Source: JBJKRF01 sp046704785
GTDB lineage: Bacteria; Chloroflexota; Anaerolineae; Anaerolineales; Villigracilaceae
Length of the DNA: 64,000 nt
NCBI GenBank assembly: GCA_046704785.1
Contig: JBJKRF010000088.1
Location: 9,662 to 73,661 of the forward strand
Direction: 5' to 3'
The position numbers and the translations under genes are program-made. This document shows, in pieces, positions 52,774 to 63,847 of this stretch; the first letter of the stretch is position 1; each line of letters begins with the position of its first letter. Below the pieces are notes generated by a model. The model had not been told where the DNA came from. It made no database searches and worked only from the letters and a program-made list of their open reading frames with translations.

Positions 52774-52808
52774 GCCTCTCGACGGGAATTCCGCCGGGAG
52801 GCGTTTTT
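52774..52808 (+). terminator. carA: Terminator-like hairpin in the carAB leader (possible attenuator)
   Basis: GCCTCTCGACGG pairs with CCGCCGGGAGGC (one G-U, one mismatch) around GAATT and is followed by GTTTTTAT. It lies between the promoter and carA on the same strand, so it is an attenuator candidate rather than an end-of-gene terminator. No PyrR-type binding loop was recognised. Confidence 0.6.
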
Positions 52809-52966
52809 ATAGATTGAGCAAGCCGGATTGTTGCCGCGCATTAAGAGAGACCAAAAATTTTTGCTTCCTCGAAGGTCTTGGCGGTAAAATTTCATCATTA
52901 GCTGTTAATTAATAATGAAAGAGCTGCGCTTTTTGTAGCGGTAGTTATGAATGAAAGGAGATTGTT

Positions 52967-54139
52967 GTGACAGAAATAAAATCTGCGACTCTGGTCCTCG
53001 AGGACGGTTCAGTCTGGGTCGGCGAGGCTTTTGGCGCCGAAGCAGATGCCGTATTCGAACTGGTGTTCAATACCAGCATGACCGGATACCAGGAAATCAT
53101 TACCGATCCATCTTATAAAGGACAAGCGGTTCTATTTACCGTTCCGCATATTGGGAATGTGGGTATCAACACAGAGGACGATGAGGCTGCTGTGCCGCAA
53201 GTTTCGGCAGTGGTGGTGCGCGCTCTCAGCCCGATGGTCTCGAACTGGCGCGCCAGCCTGGACCTGTCTTCGTGGTTGATCCAATATGGCGTGCCGGGAA
53301 TCGCCGGCGTGGACACGCGCGCCCTGACACGTAAACTACGCGATGGTGGCACCCTCAAGGCAGCACTTTCCACGCGCGGCACGCCAGCCAAGACTTTGAT
53401 CGAGATGGCACGTGATTGGGAGGGGCTCGACGGGCGCGATATGGTCAAAGAAGTGACCTGCGCCGAATCCTATCACTGGACAGGCGACGCCGGCGATAAG
53501 TGGGTGGCGCCTCTCCCGGCTTCTGATTCCCAGGCCGAGAAAGAAATCGACGGTCTACGGGTGGTTCTATACGATTTCGGCGCAAAGCGGAACATTCTGC
53601 GTCACCTGGCTGCCAACGGCGCTCAAGTGACTGTCGTCCCGGCGGATACCTCGGCCGAACAGGTTTTGGCGCTGCATCCTGACGGGGTGATGCTCTCGAA
53701 CGGGCCCGGCGACCCGGCGGCGCTGTCCTACGCCATCGACGCTACGAAAACGCTGATCGATAGTAATCTGCCAGTCTTTGGCATCTGCCTCGGCCATCAA
53801 TTGATCGGGCTGGCCTTAGGCGGACAGACCTCGCGCTTGAAATTCGGTCATCATGGCGGGAATCATCCTGTACAGGATTTACGCAGCAAGAAAGTCTATG
53901 TCACGACGCAAAATCACAACTATATGGTGCTGCCCGACTCGCTCGATCCTGACGAAGTGGAAGTAACCCATCTGAGCTTGAACGATGGCTCGCTGGAAGG
54001 CTTGGAGATGAAGACCAAACCGGTGTACGCCGTTCAGTTCCACCCGGAGGCCGCACCGGGCCCGCATGACGCCCACGAGATTTTCGCGCCTTTCTTTTCT
54101 AAGATGAAGACGCGCCGGGCTGTGGGACAGGGAGGTTGA
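52967..54139 (+). CDS. carA: Carbamoyl-phosphate synthase small subunit
   Basis: 390 residues from GTG 52967, with AAAGGAG six bases upstream. The N-terminal CPSase small-chain domain is followed by a class I glutamine amidotransferase domain with nucleophile C274 in FGICLGHQLIGLALGG and His/Glu in FHPEAAPGP. It supplies ammonia from glutamine to CarB for carbamoyl phosphate, a precursor of pyrimidines and arginine. It is joined to carB by a four-base overlap if carB starts at TTG 54136. Confidence 0.96.
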   Translation: MTEIKSATLVLEDGSVWVGEAFGAEADAVFELVFNTSMTGYQEIITDPSYKGQAVLFTVPHIGNVGINTEDDEAAVPQVSAVVVRALSPMVSNWRASLDLSSWLIQYGVPGIAGVDTRALTRKLRDGGTLKAALSTRGTPAKTLIEMARDWEGLDGRDMVKEVTCAESYHWTGDAGDKWVAPLPASDSQAEKEIDGLRVVLYDFGAKRNILRHLAANGAQVTVVPADTSAEQVLALHPDGVMLSNGPGDPAALSYAIDATKTLIDSNLPVFGICLGHQLIGLALGGQTSRLKFGHHGGNHPVQDLRSKKVYVTTQNHNYMVLPDSLDPDEVEVTHLSLNDGSLEGLEMKTKPVYAVQFHPEAAPGPHDAHEIFAPFFSKMKTRRAVGQGG

Positions 54140-54144
54140 ACAAC

Positions 54145-57405
<3,261 letters not shown>

Positions 57406-57428
57406 AACCCTTGTGTAGCGTAAAAAAA

Positions 57429-57480
57429 ACCGTGCGTATTTTGGTTTGTGGATTGTTCCAAAATACGCACGGTTCGTTTT
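57429..57480. terminator. Bidirectional terminator between carB and the HEAT-like gene
   Basis: A perfect 16-bp stem (57429-57444 with 57458-57473) and a 13-nt loop. GTTCGTTTT follows on the plus strand and an eight-T run follows on the minus strand, so it serves both convergent genes. Confidence 0.88.
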
Positions 57481-57496
57481 GTAGCCATTCCGATGC

Positions 57497-58312
57497 TCAC
57501 CGGTTGAGTGGTCCCGATTTTTTTCGTATTTCTTCCTGGACCGCTCCCCGCAGTGTTTCGGGGAGCTTTGTCAGGATGCGCCGGAAGGTCATCGCAGTTT
57601 GTGGGTCGGTCGATGCGCCGATCAACTGGCGCATGAAATAGGTGGTCTCGATGGGAGAAGCCGCGTAAAGCGCGGTGAGCAGGTCCGCGATTTCGTTTTG
57701 CAACAGGGCCGGCGCATTTTGCAGGGCGGGCTTCACGATCTCGTAGACGGGCGGCAGGTTTTCGTAGGAAGGGTCTTCCAACAGGGGAATCAATGCGTAG
57801 ATGGCGTTGCCCCACATCTTGAGCGAAGACGGGTCGAACCACCCGCGAATCAGCGCCAAAAAGCGATCCGGCGATTCCCGCCTGAGACGGTTCAGGCTGG
57901 TCGTCAACAGGGCGGTGCGTAATTGTTTGTCGCGTGTGCGGCTGACCCAGGCTGAGATCCGTTCGAGCATCAAGTCCGTATCCGGGTTGATTTTGCCCAG
58001 TAGCGTGGCTGCCAGCAGACGGGTTTCCAGGTAGCCGTCCTTCCAGAGCGCATCCGTCAGCGCCATGGCTTGTTCAGCGAAGGTCGAGGCCAGCGGGGCG
58101 AGTTCCATCTCGATCTGCTTCAGCACAGCCTGCGAGACTCGGTAGGCCGGCAGGACCGTTACCGGTGCGGCCACCACGCCCATTCGCAGAGTGCGGTCGG
58201 CGTAAAGGTCGAGAATTTCGTGTAACTCTTTCAAAAACGCGGCAGGCTGGTCAAATTTTTCGACCAGGATGGAGGCCTGGGATTTCAGGCGGGCAATATC
58301 GATAGCGGGCAT
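57497..58312 (-). CDS. HEAT-like repeat protein (AlkD-like fold possible)
   Basis: 271 residues from ATG 58312; a longer in-frame start lies within proS. All-helical, with repeated pairs such as LETRLLAATLLGKINPDTD and RTALLTTSLNRLRRESPD, as in HEAT or DNA-alkylation-repair (AlkD-like) solenoids. Catalytic residues of AlkD cannot be assigned with confidence. It follows proS by 23 nt on the same strand and ends at the bidirectional terminator. The function is not known. Confidence 0.55.
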   Translation of the reverse strand: MPAIDIARLKSQASILVEKFDQPAAFLKELHEILDLYADRTLRMGVVAAPVTVLPAYRVSQAVLKQIEMELAPLASTFAEQAMALTDALWKDGYLETRLLAATLLGKINPDTDLMLERISAWVSRTRDKQLRTALLTTSLNRLRRESPDRFLALIRGWFDPSSLKMWGNAIYALIPLLEDPSYENLPPVYEIVKPALQNAPALLQNEIADLLTALYAASPIETTYFMRQLIGASTDPQTAMTFRRILTKLPETLRGAVQEEIRKKSGPLNR

Positions 58313-58335
58313 AAAATTTCTGGATATGATTTGGA

Positions 58336-59775
58336 TCAGTACGAGCGTGCGAAATACACCTTGCGCTTGGCAGGCTTGCCGCAAACGATGCAATTTCCTT
58401 CATCCTCAGGCTGGTCGAAGGGCAGGCAGCGCGTGGAGGCTTTGGTATCTTCCTTGACCTTGGCCTCGCAGGCTTCGCTCTCGCACCACCACGAAAAGGC
58501 CCAACCGTTCTGAACAACTTCCTTCAGTTCTTCGTAATTCTCCGGGTCGTGGATGTTGGCGTCACGGAATTCGGTGGCCTTTTTCAGCATGGATGCCTGG
58601 ATATTGGTCAGCAGTTCGGAGACGGTCGCGGCCAAGTTTTCTTGCGGAACGAAGGATTTGCCGTCGCGGCCGGGCATGTCGCGGCGGGCGAGCGCCACGC
58701 TGTTCTTTTCGACATCTTTGGGGCCGATTTCGACGCGCAAAGGCACGCCGCGCATTTCCCAGTCATTGTATTTGAAACCGGGTGTCACTTCTTCGCGGTC
58801 GTCCATTTTCAAGCGGATGCCGGCGGCCTTGAGTTCCTTGAATACACGGTTGGCAACGTCCATAACGGTGCTCTTTTCGGCCTCGTTTTTGTAGATGGGT
58901 ACGATCGCGGCCTGGATGGGGGCCAGACGCGGGGGCAGGATCAAGCCTTTGTCGTCGCCGTGTGTCATGATGACGGCGCCCACGAAACGGGTGGAAAGGC
59001 CCCACGAAGTCGTCCAGGCGTATTGCAGGGTGTTGGTCTGATCGAGGAACTGGATGTCGAAGGCTTTGGCGAAGTTCTGCCCGAGGAAGTGCGATGTGCC
59101 GGATTGCAAGGCGCGCGTGTCGCCCATCATGGCTTCGATGGTGGTGGACATAACCGCCCCGGCGAATTTTTCCGTTTCGGATTTCATGCCCTTGATGACG
59201 GGCACGGCGCCCTCGTTGATGGCAAAGTCTGCGTAGACATCCAGCATGCGCAGGGTCTCTTCGCGCGCTTCCTGTTCGGTGGCGTGGGCGGTGTGGCCTT
59301 CCTGCCAGTAGAATTCCAGTGTGCGCAGGAAGAGTTTGGTGCGCATTTCCCAGCGGACGACGTTGCCCCATTGGTTGATCAGCACGGGCAGGTCGCGGTA
59401 GGATTTGATCCATTTACTGTACATGTCGCCGATGATCGTTTCCGAGGTGGGGCGCACCACCAGGGGCTCGGCCAGGGTCTCGCCGCCGCCGATGGTGACG
59501 ATGGCCAGTTCGGGCGAGAAACCTTCCACGTGTTCTTTTTCTTTTTCCAGGAACGACATGGGAATGAAAAGCGGGAAGGCGGCGTTGGTGTGACCGGTCT
59601 CTTTGAAGCGCCCGTCGAGCGCTTGCTGGATGTTTTCCCACAGCGACCAGCCGTAAGGACGCACGACCATGCAGCCGCGCACGGGAGCGTAGTCGGCGAG
59701 TTCGGCTTTCAGGACGATCTGGTTGTACCATTCGGCGAAGTTTTCACTTCGGGTGGGGAGTTTGTCTTCTGCCAT
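58336..59775 (-). CDS. proS: Prolyl-tRNA synthetase, archaeal/eukaryote type (ProS3)
   Basis: 479 residues, the short ProRS without the bacterial editing insertion. Class II motifs are visible, including RPTSETIIGDMYSKWIKSYR and NVVRWEMRTKLFLRTLEF. A C-terminal domain carries a Cys-rich metal site (WWCESEACE ... CIVCGKPA) and ends in the characteristic YFARSY. It charges tRNA-Pro. This type is found in archaea, eukaryotes and some bacterial phyla, including Chloroflexota. It is in an operon behind MazG-like and LOG-family genes, downstream of a proline-rich leader ORF. Confidence 0.95.
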   Translation of the reverse strand: MAEDKLPTRSENFAEWYNQIVLKAELADYAPVRGCMVVRPYGWSLWENIQQALDGRFKETGHTNAAFPLFIPMSFLEKEKEHVEGFSPELAIVTIGGGETLAEPLVVRPTSETIIGDMYSKWIKSYRDLPVLINQWGNVVRWEMRTKLFLRTLEFYWQEGHTAHATEQEAREETLRMLDVYADFAINEGAVPVIKGMKSETEKFAGAVMSTTIEAMMGDTRALQSGTSHFLGQNFAKAFDIQFLDQTNTLQYAWTTSWGLSTRFVGAVIMTHGDDKGLILPPRLAPIQAAIVPIYKNEAEKSTVMDVANRVFKELKAAGIRLKMDDREEVTPGFKYNDWEMRGVPLRVEIGPKDVEKNSVALARRDMPGRDGKSFVPQENLAATVSELLTNIQASMLKKATEFRDANIHDPENYEELKEVVQNGWAFSWWCESEACEAKVKEDTKASTRCLPFDQPEDEGNCIVCGKPAKRKVYFARSY

Positions 59776-59801
59776 TTTTTGCCTCGGATAAATTCAAAGG
59801 A

Positions 59802-60338
59802 TTAGTAATGATTGGAAAGCAGTTGAACTGCGGATTGGACATCGGGAGCGAATTGAAGCATTTGCCGCAGTTGCGGCGGCGTGTAATCTCCCAGCGAGGA
59901 ATACATCTCGCCGAAGACGGCCTGCCAGCCGGCTCCGATCAGGATCATGGGCCGGGCGGGGAGGCTATGGACGATCATCAGATTCCAGGTGAGCGCAATC
60001 TCGGTTAACGTGCCCGGGCCGCCGGGCAGCGCCAGGGCGGCGTCGCAGCCAGCAATCAACGCATCCAGGCGCTCCTGCAAGGTTTCGCAGCGGCGTTCCT
60101 CTTTGACCCAGGCGTTGGCTTTGTTCCCACGCCACTGTTCGATTTGCTCGCAGGTCACGCCGATGACGTGTCCGCCGGCTTCGTAGGCGCCGCGGCTGAC
60201 GGCTTCCATCGCGCCCATGTAACCACCCGTCAGGACGGCGTGGCCTTGCCCGGCAAGCAGTTTGCCGAGCTCATAGGCTTCCTGGTAGGCGGGTGAACCC
60301 GGGGTGGGAGATGAACCACCAAATATGGTCACGTTCAT
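59802..60338 (-). CDS. LOG-family protein (Rossmann-fold nucleotide-binding)
   Basis: 178 residues. LOG signatures are visible: GGYMGAMEAVSRGA and LALPGGPGTLTEI (PGGxGTxxE). LOG proteins of bacteria and plants are phosphoribohydrolases that release free bases from nucleoside monophosphates; in bacteria their physiological role is often unclear. Its start overlaps the MazG-like gene by four bases (ATGA), and proS follows 26 nt later. Confidence 0.82.
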   Translation of the reverse strand: MNVTIFGGSSPTPGSPAYQEAYELGKLLAGQGHAVLTGGYMGAMEAVSRGAYEAGGHVIGVTCEQIEQWRGNKANAWVKEERRCETLQERLDALIAGCDAALALPGGPGTLTEIALTWNLMIVHSLPARPMILIGAGWQAVFGEMYSSLGDYTPPQLRQMLQFAPDVQSAVQLLSNHY

Positions 60339-60643
60339 TCTTCAGTATCCCATTCGCGTGTGGCGTTGACTTTCAGTTTCTTCAAGATGGCTTGTTCCAG
60401 GTCGACGCCAGAGACGGAGGCCAATTGTAGCAGATAGAGCGCCACGTCGGCCAGTTCAGACTCGAATGCTTGTTTGTCTTTGGGTTCGTCGCGCCACTGG
60501 AAGTGCTCCAATATCTCGGCGGCTTCCAGCGAGAGCGAGATCGCCAGGTTGCGCGGCGTCTGCGGGCGTTTGCTGTCGGCGGCGTACCAGCCTTTAGCGC
60601 GGACGAAACGGTGCATCTCTTCGGTGAGTTGTTGGATGTCCAT
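60335..60643 (-). CDS. MazG-like nucleotide pyrophosphohydrolase
   Basis: 102 residues, all-helical, with the MazG/dCTPase metal motif SLEAAEILEHFQW ... ELADVALYLLQL (ExxE and ExxD). Such small enzymes hydrolyse dNTPs, often modified or excess ones, to monophosphates. The substrate is not predictable from the sequence. First protein gene of the mazG-LOG-proS-HEAT unit. No clear ribosome-binding site is visible. Confidence 0.85.
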   Translation of the reverse strand: MDIQQLTEEMHRFVRAKGWYAADSKRPQTPRNLAISLSLEAAEILEHFQWRDEPKDKQAFESELADVALYLLQLASVSGVDLEQAILKKLKVNATREWDTEE

Positions 60644-60689
60644 GGCGGTAGCAGGTAACGGGTTATTGGTGCGTGCGGCTGTTTTTACA

Positions 60690-60722
60690 ATAAAAAGCGG
60701 CTCGCCAGGTCTGGGAGCCGCC
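60690..60722 (-). terminator. Terminator/attenuator before the mazG-proS operon
   Basis: On the minus strand GCGGCTC pairs with GAGCCGC around an 11-nt loop and is followed by TTTTTATT. It ends the tatC operon. Since a -10 and a short ORF lie between tatC and this hairpin, it may also attenuate mazG-proS. Its loop CCAGACC can pair with GGTCTGG in the leader ORF. Confidence 0.7.
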
Positions 60723-60742
60723 GGAGGTGCGTCAAAGTAAAC

Positions 60743-60799
60743 CTATCCAGACCGAGAAGGTTTCCAGTATTGAGGGGACGGCAGCGGTTCAAATTTCAT
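60743..60799 (-). CDS. Putative 18-codon proline-rich leader peptide
   Basis: ATG 60799 to TAG 60743 gives MKFEPLPSPQYWKPSRSG, with four Pro codons out of 18. It begins six bases after the -10 and ends 20 bases before a terminator hairpin upstream of the prolyl-tRNA synthetase operon. It has no protein homologue that I recognise, so if real it acts as a translated sensor of charged tRNA-Pro. This is inference. Confidence 0.35.
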   Translation of the reverse strand: MKFEPLPSPQYWKPSRSG

Positions 60800-60805
60800 G
60801 CGTTT

Positions 60806-60811
60806 ATTATA
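60806..60811 (-). promoter_or_regulatory. -10 element upstream of the proline-rich leader
   Basis: TATAAT on the minus strand, downstream of the tatC stop and upstream of the leader ORF and terminator. The -35 is weak. Confidence 0.45.
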
Positions 60812-60856
60812 CTCCGGATGGGGTCTTCGGGAATGGAATAGTGTTATGAATCGGAC

Positions 60857-61765
60857 TTATGATTTTGGCCGCGTGGATTGAGCGACGTAGCTGAACAGGA
60901 TGCTCAGGAAGTACAGCGCGATCATGGGGCCCATCACCAGCGACATGTTTACCGGATCGATTGTGGGCGTGATGGCGGCTGCCAGGATCGCGATGATGAC
61001 CACGGCGATACGCCATTGTTTGAGCAGCAGGCTTGGTTGGACCAGCCCCATGGCCGAGAGGGCGAAAATGACCAGCGGAAATTCGAACGCAACGCCGATC
61101 CAGAACATGACGCCTGTGACGAAAGAAAAATACGAGGCGGGACGCAGGCGGGTGGCGATTCCTAAAAAGTCGAGCAGGAAGGGCAGGGCAGCCGGCAGCA
61201 TGATGTAATAAGCAAACGCCATGCCGCCTAGGAAGAAGATGGCTGCCAATGGAATGCCGAATAGCCCAACACGGCGCGCACTTGGCATCAGGCCGGGAGC
61301 AATATAGAGCCAGAACTCGAAAGCAATGTACGGCGAGGCGATGGCGATCCCGGCGATGAGCGCCACGCGCATGAAGACACCAATCTGCTCGGTGACTTCG
61401 ATGGCTTGCAAGTGCTGTAGTCCTCCCACCGGAACCGCCAGCCACGCGATCAGGTTTTGGGTGAAGACGAACGATAACCCGACCGCCAGGGCCAGTACCA
61501 GCAGGGCGCGCACAAGATGATGGCGGATGACATCCAGTTCGTTTAGAATTTCCTCGGGGTTGTCGAAAGCGTTGACCAGTACATCTGCAACCGGATGATC
61601 TTCGGGAACATCCGTCAGAAACTGATAGATTTTCCCCCGTTTGAGCCGTTCGCCGACCGGGCTAAACAACCAGGCCAGAAATCGGAAGATCAGCCGGAAA
61701 GGTAGGCTGATCAACCAGAAAAGGGCATGAACCAACCAGGAGAGCGCGCTGCGAAGTCGGTTCAT
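60857..61765 (-). CDS. tatC: Sec-independent protein translocase TatC
   Basis: 302 residues, longer than most TatC proteins (about 240-260). A 70-residue N-terminal extension has an amphipathic/hydrophobic segment (LVHALFWLISLPFRLIFRFL). The six-helix TatC core follows: LDVIRHHLVRALLVLALAVG, FEFWLYIAPGL, GGMAFAYYIMLPAALPF, SFVTGVMFWIGVAFEFPLVI. At the twin-arginine contact the core reads WLYIAPGLMPSARR, so the residues aligned with E. coli F94 and E103 are Tyr and Ala. It is the signal-peptide receptor of the Tat pathway. Last gene of the fabG-tat operon. Confidence 0.92.
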   Translation of the reverse strand: MNRLRSALSWLVHALFWLISLPFRLIFRFLAWLFSPVGERLKRGKIYQFLTDVPEDHPVADVLVNAFDNPEEILNELDVIRHHLVRALLVLALAVGLSFVFTQNLIAWLAVPVGGLQHLQAIEVTEQIGVFMRVALIAGIAIASPYIAFEFWLYIAPGLMPSARRVGLFGIPLAAIFFLGGMAFAYYIMLPAALPFLLDFLGIATRLRPASYFSFVTGVMFWIGVAFEFPLVIFALSAMGLVQPSLLLKQWRIAVVIIAILAAAITPTIDPVNMSLVMGPMIALYFLSILFSYVAQSTRPKS

Positions 61766-61768
61766 GCG

Positions 61769-62188
61769 CTAGTCCTCGTCGGAATCGGGTTTTTCTTCGG
61801 GTGAGGCCGGCGCCTGGGGAGGCGTTTCAGGGGTGCTTGGTTCTGTCGAAGTGGGGGGCGATGGCGGGGAGTCGTCGGACGCGACCGGGTTGTGAAAGGC
61901 CTTTTTGAAGTCGGGCGGAAGGATTTTTGGATTCCGGAGGTCCTTCTCTAGATTTTTCAAGTCTTTCAAGTCCTCTTCGAGCCCGGCTTCGCGCATGAGC
62001 GTGGTGGGAAGTTTCTGGAATTCTTCACCGGTGCGTCGCATGGCCCGCCAAGTGTCGGACATGACGATGCGCCGCAATAGGCGACCGATGGTTTTGCCCG
62101 CTGCGACCATGTCTTTCGGGCCGAGCAGGATGAGCGCAATCAAAAGAATGAAGGCCATTTCAGGGAGGCCGATCCCAAAAATTTCCAT
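61769..62188 (-). CDS. TatA/TatB-family twin-arginine translocase subunit (TatB-like)
   Basis: 139 residues. A single N-terminal transmembrane helix (about 5-22, LPEMAFILLIALILLGPKDM) with an LGP motif as in TatB, then an amphipathic helix and a long acidic Pro/Ser/Glu-rich tail. TatB couples to TatC as the substrate-receptor complex, TatA forms the pore. Length and LGP point to TatB, but Chloroflexota often have one protein for both roles. It lies three bases upstream of tatC. Confidence 0.88.
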   Translation of the reverse strand: MEIFGIGLPEMAFILLIALILLGPKDMVAAGKTIGRLLRRIVMSDTWRAMRRTGEEFQKLPTTLMREAGLEEDLKDLKNLEKDLRNPKILPPDFKKAFHNPVASDDSPPSPPTSTEPSTPETPPQAPASPEEKPDSDED

Positions 62189-62191
62189 ACG

Positions 62192-62635
62192 CTATTTGAA
62201 TACCTGCGAGATTTCGTTTTGATGGTCTGCCAGACTACCGAGCACCCCGTTAATGAACCGCGGGGCGCTGTCGGAACCGTACATTTTGGCGAGTTCCACT
62301 GCTTCGTTGATGGCAACTTTGACCGGCGTCTCGTGGGAGACGGCGAATTCCCAGGTGGCCATGCGCAGGATGTTACGATCGATGGCCGCAATTTGTTCGA
62401 AGGGCCATTCGGGGGCGTAACGAGCAATCACGTGGTCAAGTTGTTGGGCGAGGGGAAAGATGCCAAAAACGAGGTGGCGCGCAAATTCAGTCAGTTCGGG
62501 GCTCAGGCTGTTTTGTTCCTCGTTGGGGTCACTTTCGATCCGGTTTTGAAAGGCCTGGCCGGGAAGATGACCGGTCATATCGACTTCGTAAAGTACCTGC
62601 AGAGCGAGCGAGCGCGCTCTGGTGCGGGGCTTCAT
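62192..62635 (-). CDS. nusB: Transcription antitermination factor NusB
   Basis: 147 residues, the usual all-helical NusB length. RTRARSLALQVLYEVDMTG at the N-terminus and AIDRNILRMATWEF, VAINEAVELAKMYG and FINGVLGSLAD are family motifs. It binds boxA RNA with NusE (S10) to allow rRNA antitermination. It starts six bases after the Asp23 gene and ends three bases before tatB/A. Confidence 0.95.
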   Translation of the reverse strand: MKPRTRARSLALQVLYEVDMTGHLPGQAFQNRIESDPNEEQNSLSPELTEFARHLVFGIFPLAQQLDHVIARYAPEWPFEQIAAIDRNILRMATWEFAVSHETPVKVAINEAVELAKMYGSDSAPRFINGVLGSLADHQNEISQVFK

Positions 62636-62641
62636 ACAGAA

Positions 62642-62992
62642 TTATGCCTCATCCGCCTTGTAATCAATGTCTTCGATATGGATGTTGACGTGCCCAACCT
62701 CCATACCAACCATTTCGGAAATGGCGCGCGCCACCTGGTGTTGCACGTTGCGCGCCACTTCACGCACGTTGACATCGTCCTTCAACACCAGGTAAAGCTC
62801 GATGTAAACGACGCCATCTTCGACGCTCATCTGCACGCCATCCTCGGCGCCACGCCGGAACAAGCGGTCGACGCCGACGGGCACGGGCGACATGTGGCTG
62901 ACGCCCTCCACGCTCAAGGCCGACATGCGCGCGATGGTCAGCAACACGTCGGGAGCGAGCGTGGTCTTATCGACGTTGGGATTGTCGCTCAT
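62642..62992 (-). CDS. Asp23/Gls24 family envelope stress-response protein
   Basis: 116 residues with the Asp23 pattern: TIARMSALSVEGVSHM, VEDGVVYIELYLVLKDDVNV, ARNVQHQVARAISEMVGMEV and VNIHIEDIDY. Asp23 proteins of Firmicutes are membrane-associated and lower cell-wall stress; in many genomes this small gene sits directly before nusB, as here. It is soluble in itself. Gap to fabG is nine bases. Confidence 0.92.
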   Translation of the reverse strand: MSDNPNVDKTTLAPDVLLTIARMSALSVEGVSHMSPVPVGVDRLFRRGAEDGVQMSVEDGVVYIELYLVLKDDVNVREVARNVQHQVARAISEMVGMEVGHVNIHIEDIDYKADEA

Positions 62993-63001
62993 AGGGTCTC
63001 C

Positions 63002-63760
63002 TTACATCATCGCCATGCCGCCGTCCACGCCGAGCACCTGGCCGGTGATGAAGGCAGCCTGATCGGATGCCAGGAAGGCGGCGGCGTAAGCCACTTCTTC
63101 GGGTTCGGCCTTGCGTCCCAACGGGACCATCTTGAGGGCCGCTTCGAGTGCTTCCGCTGGCATGGCGTCCAGGATTTCCGTGTCTACAAAGCCCGGCGCG
63201 ATGGCGTTGACGGTGATGTTGCGCGAGGCCACCTCGCGCGCCAGCGACTTGGTGAAGCCAATCTGCCCGGCCTTCGACGAGGAATAATTGGTCTGCCCGG
63301 GGTTGCCCATCTGCCCTGCCACGGAAGCGATATTGATGACGCGTCCGTAGCGTTTGCGCATCATGTGTTTCACCGCCGCCTTCGAACAGTTGAATGTCGA
63401 CTTCAAGTTGGTGGTGATGACCGCATCCCAATCGTCCTCCGACATCATCATGATGAGCGTATCGCGGGTGATGCCCGCGTTGTTGACCAGGATGTGCAGA
63501 TCGCCGAACGTGTCGACCGCGAACTTGACCAGGCTCTGGGCCTGTTGGAAGTTGGATACGTCGGCCTGGAAGGCGGCGGCCTTGCCACCCGCTGCCTTGA
63601 TCTCGTTGACGACGGCTTCTGCCGCCTGGGACGATTTGTTGTAGTTGACCACCACGGCAGCGCCGCGCCCGGCGAACTCCAGCGCGATGGCGCGCCCGAT
63701 TCCGCGTGAACCGCCGGTGACCAGGGCAATGCGGTCTTGCAAAGACAGAAAATCACTCAT
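63002..63760 (-). CDS. fabG: 3-oxoacyl-[ACP] reductase
   Basis: 252 residues, classical short-chain dehydrogenase. Cofactor motif TGGSRGIGRAIALEF (about 15-29), NNAG, catalytic Ser, Tyr and Lys in SVAGQMGNPGQTNYSSSKAG, and the C-terminal FITGQVLGVDGGMAMM typical of FabG. It reduces 3-ketoacyl-ACP with NADPH in fatty acid elongation. It is the first gene of the fabG-asp23-nusB-tatB/A-tatC run. Confidence 0.93.
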   Translation of the reverse strand: MSDFLSLQDRIALVTGGSRGIGRAIALEFAGRGAAVVVNYNKSSQAAEAVVNEIKAAGGKAAAFQADVSNFQQAQSLVKFAVDTFGDLHILVNNAGITRDTLIMMMSEDDWDAVITTNLKSTFNCSKAAVKHMMRKRYGRVINIASVAGQMGNPGQTNYSSSKAGQIGFTKSLAREVASRNITVNAIAPGFVDTEILDAMPAEALEAALKMVPLGRKAEPEEVAYAAAFLASDQAAFITGQVLGVDGGMAMM

Positions 63761-63841
63761 TTCAGGTCTCCTCGTAGGAAAAATCTCAATGCTTGCTGCG
63801 ATGGGCGCTTACGCGCCCGGCAACCGCGGAGGGTCTTAACG

Positions 63842-63847
63842 ATTATA
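63842..63847 (-). promoter_or_regulatory. fabG: -10 element of the fabG-tatC operon
   Basis: TATAAT on the minus strand, 81 bp before the fabG start. The -35 is not clear. Confidence 0.45.

Larger units (their letters stand above)
52516..52966. promoter_or_regulatory. Divergent regulatory region between the signalling operon and carAB
   Basis: 451 bp without a supported gene. For the minus operon it holds TATAAT (52578-52583) with TTGACA 21 bp further up (52605-52610), a long spacer, and a GTATAA/TTATAC inverted repeat (52567-52584) over the -10. A second minus -10-like TATACT lies near 52531-52536. For carAB it holds a good promoter and a leader hairpin, listed separately. A 56-codon open frame at 52742 is rejected as a gene. 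Confidence 0.6.

Noticed and set aside
52742..52912. A 56-codon ORF in the carAB leader
   Set aside because: It contains the terminator-like hairpin, has Cys-rich chance-like composition and no ribosome-binding site; it begins almost at the predicted start of transcription, so I cannot exclude a leader peptide but do not call it.
58549..59805. A 418-codon open frame on the plus strand opposite proS
   Set aside because: It mirrors a firmly identified prolyl-tRNA synthetase; the Gly/Phe/Asp-rich composition is the antisense of its codons, with no ribosome-binding site.
60743..60799. The 18-codon ORF as a functional small protein
   Set aside because: No family or fold is recognisable; its place before a terminator favours a regulatory role, so it is listed only as a putative leader.
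62219..63709. A 496-codon open frame on the plus strand opposite nusB, asp23 and fabG
   Set aside because: It spans three identified minus-strand genes and their gaps; His/Val/Asp-rich antisense composition and no recognisable domain.
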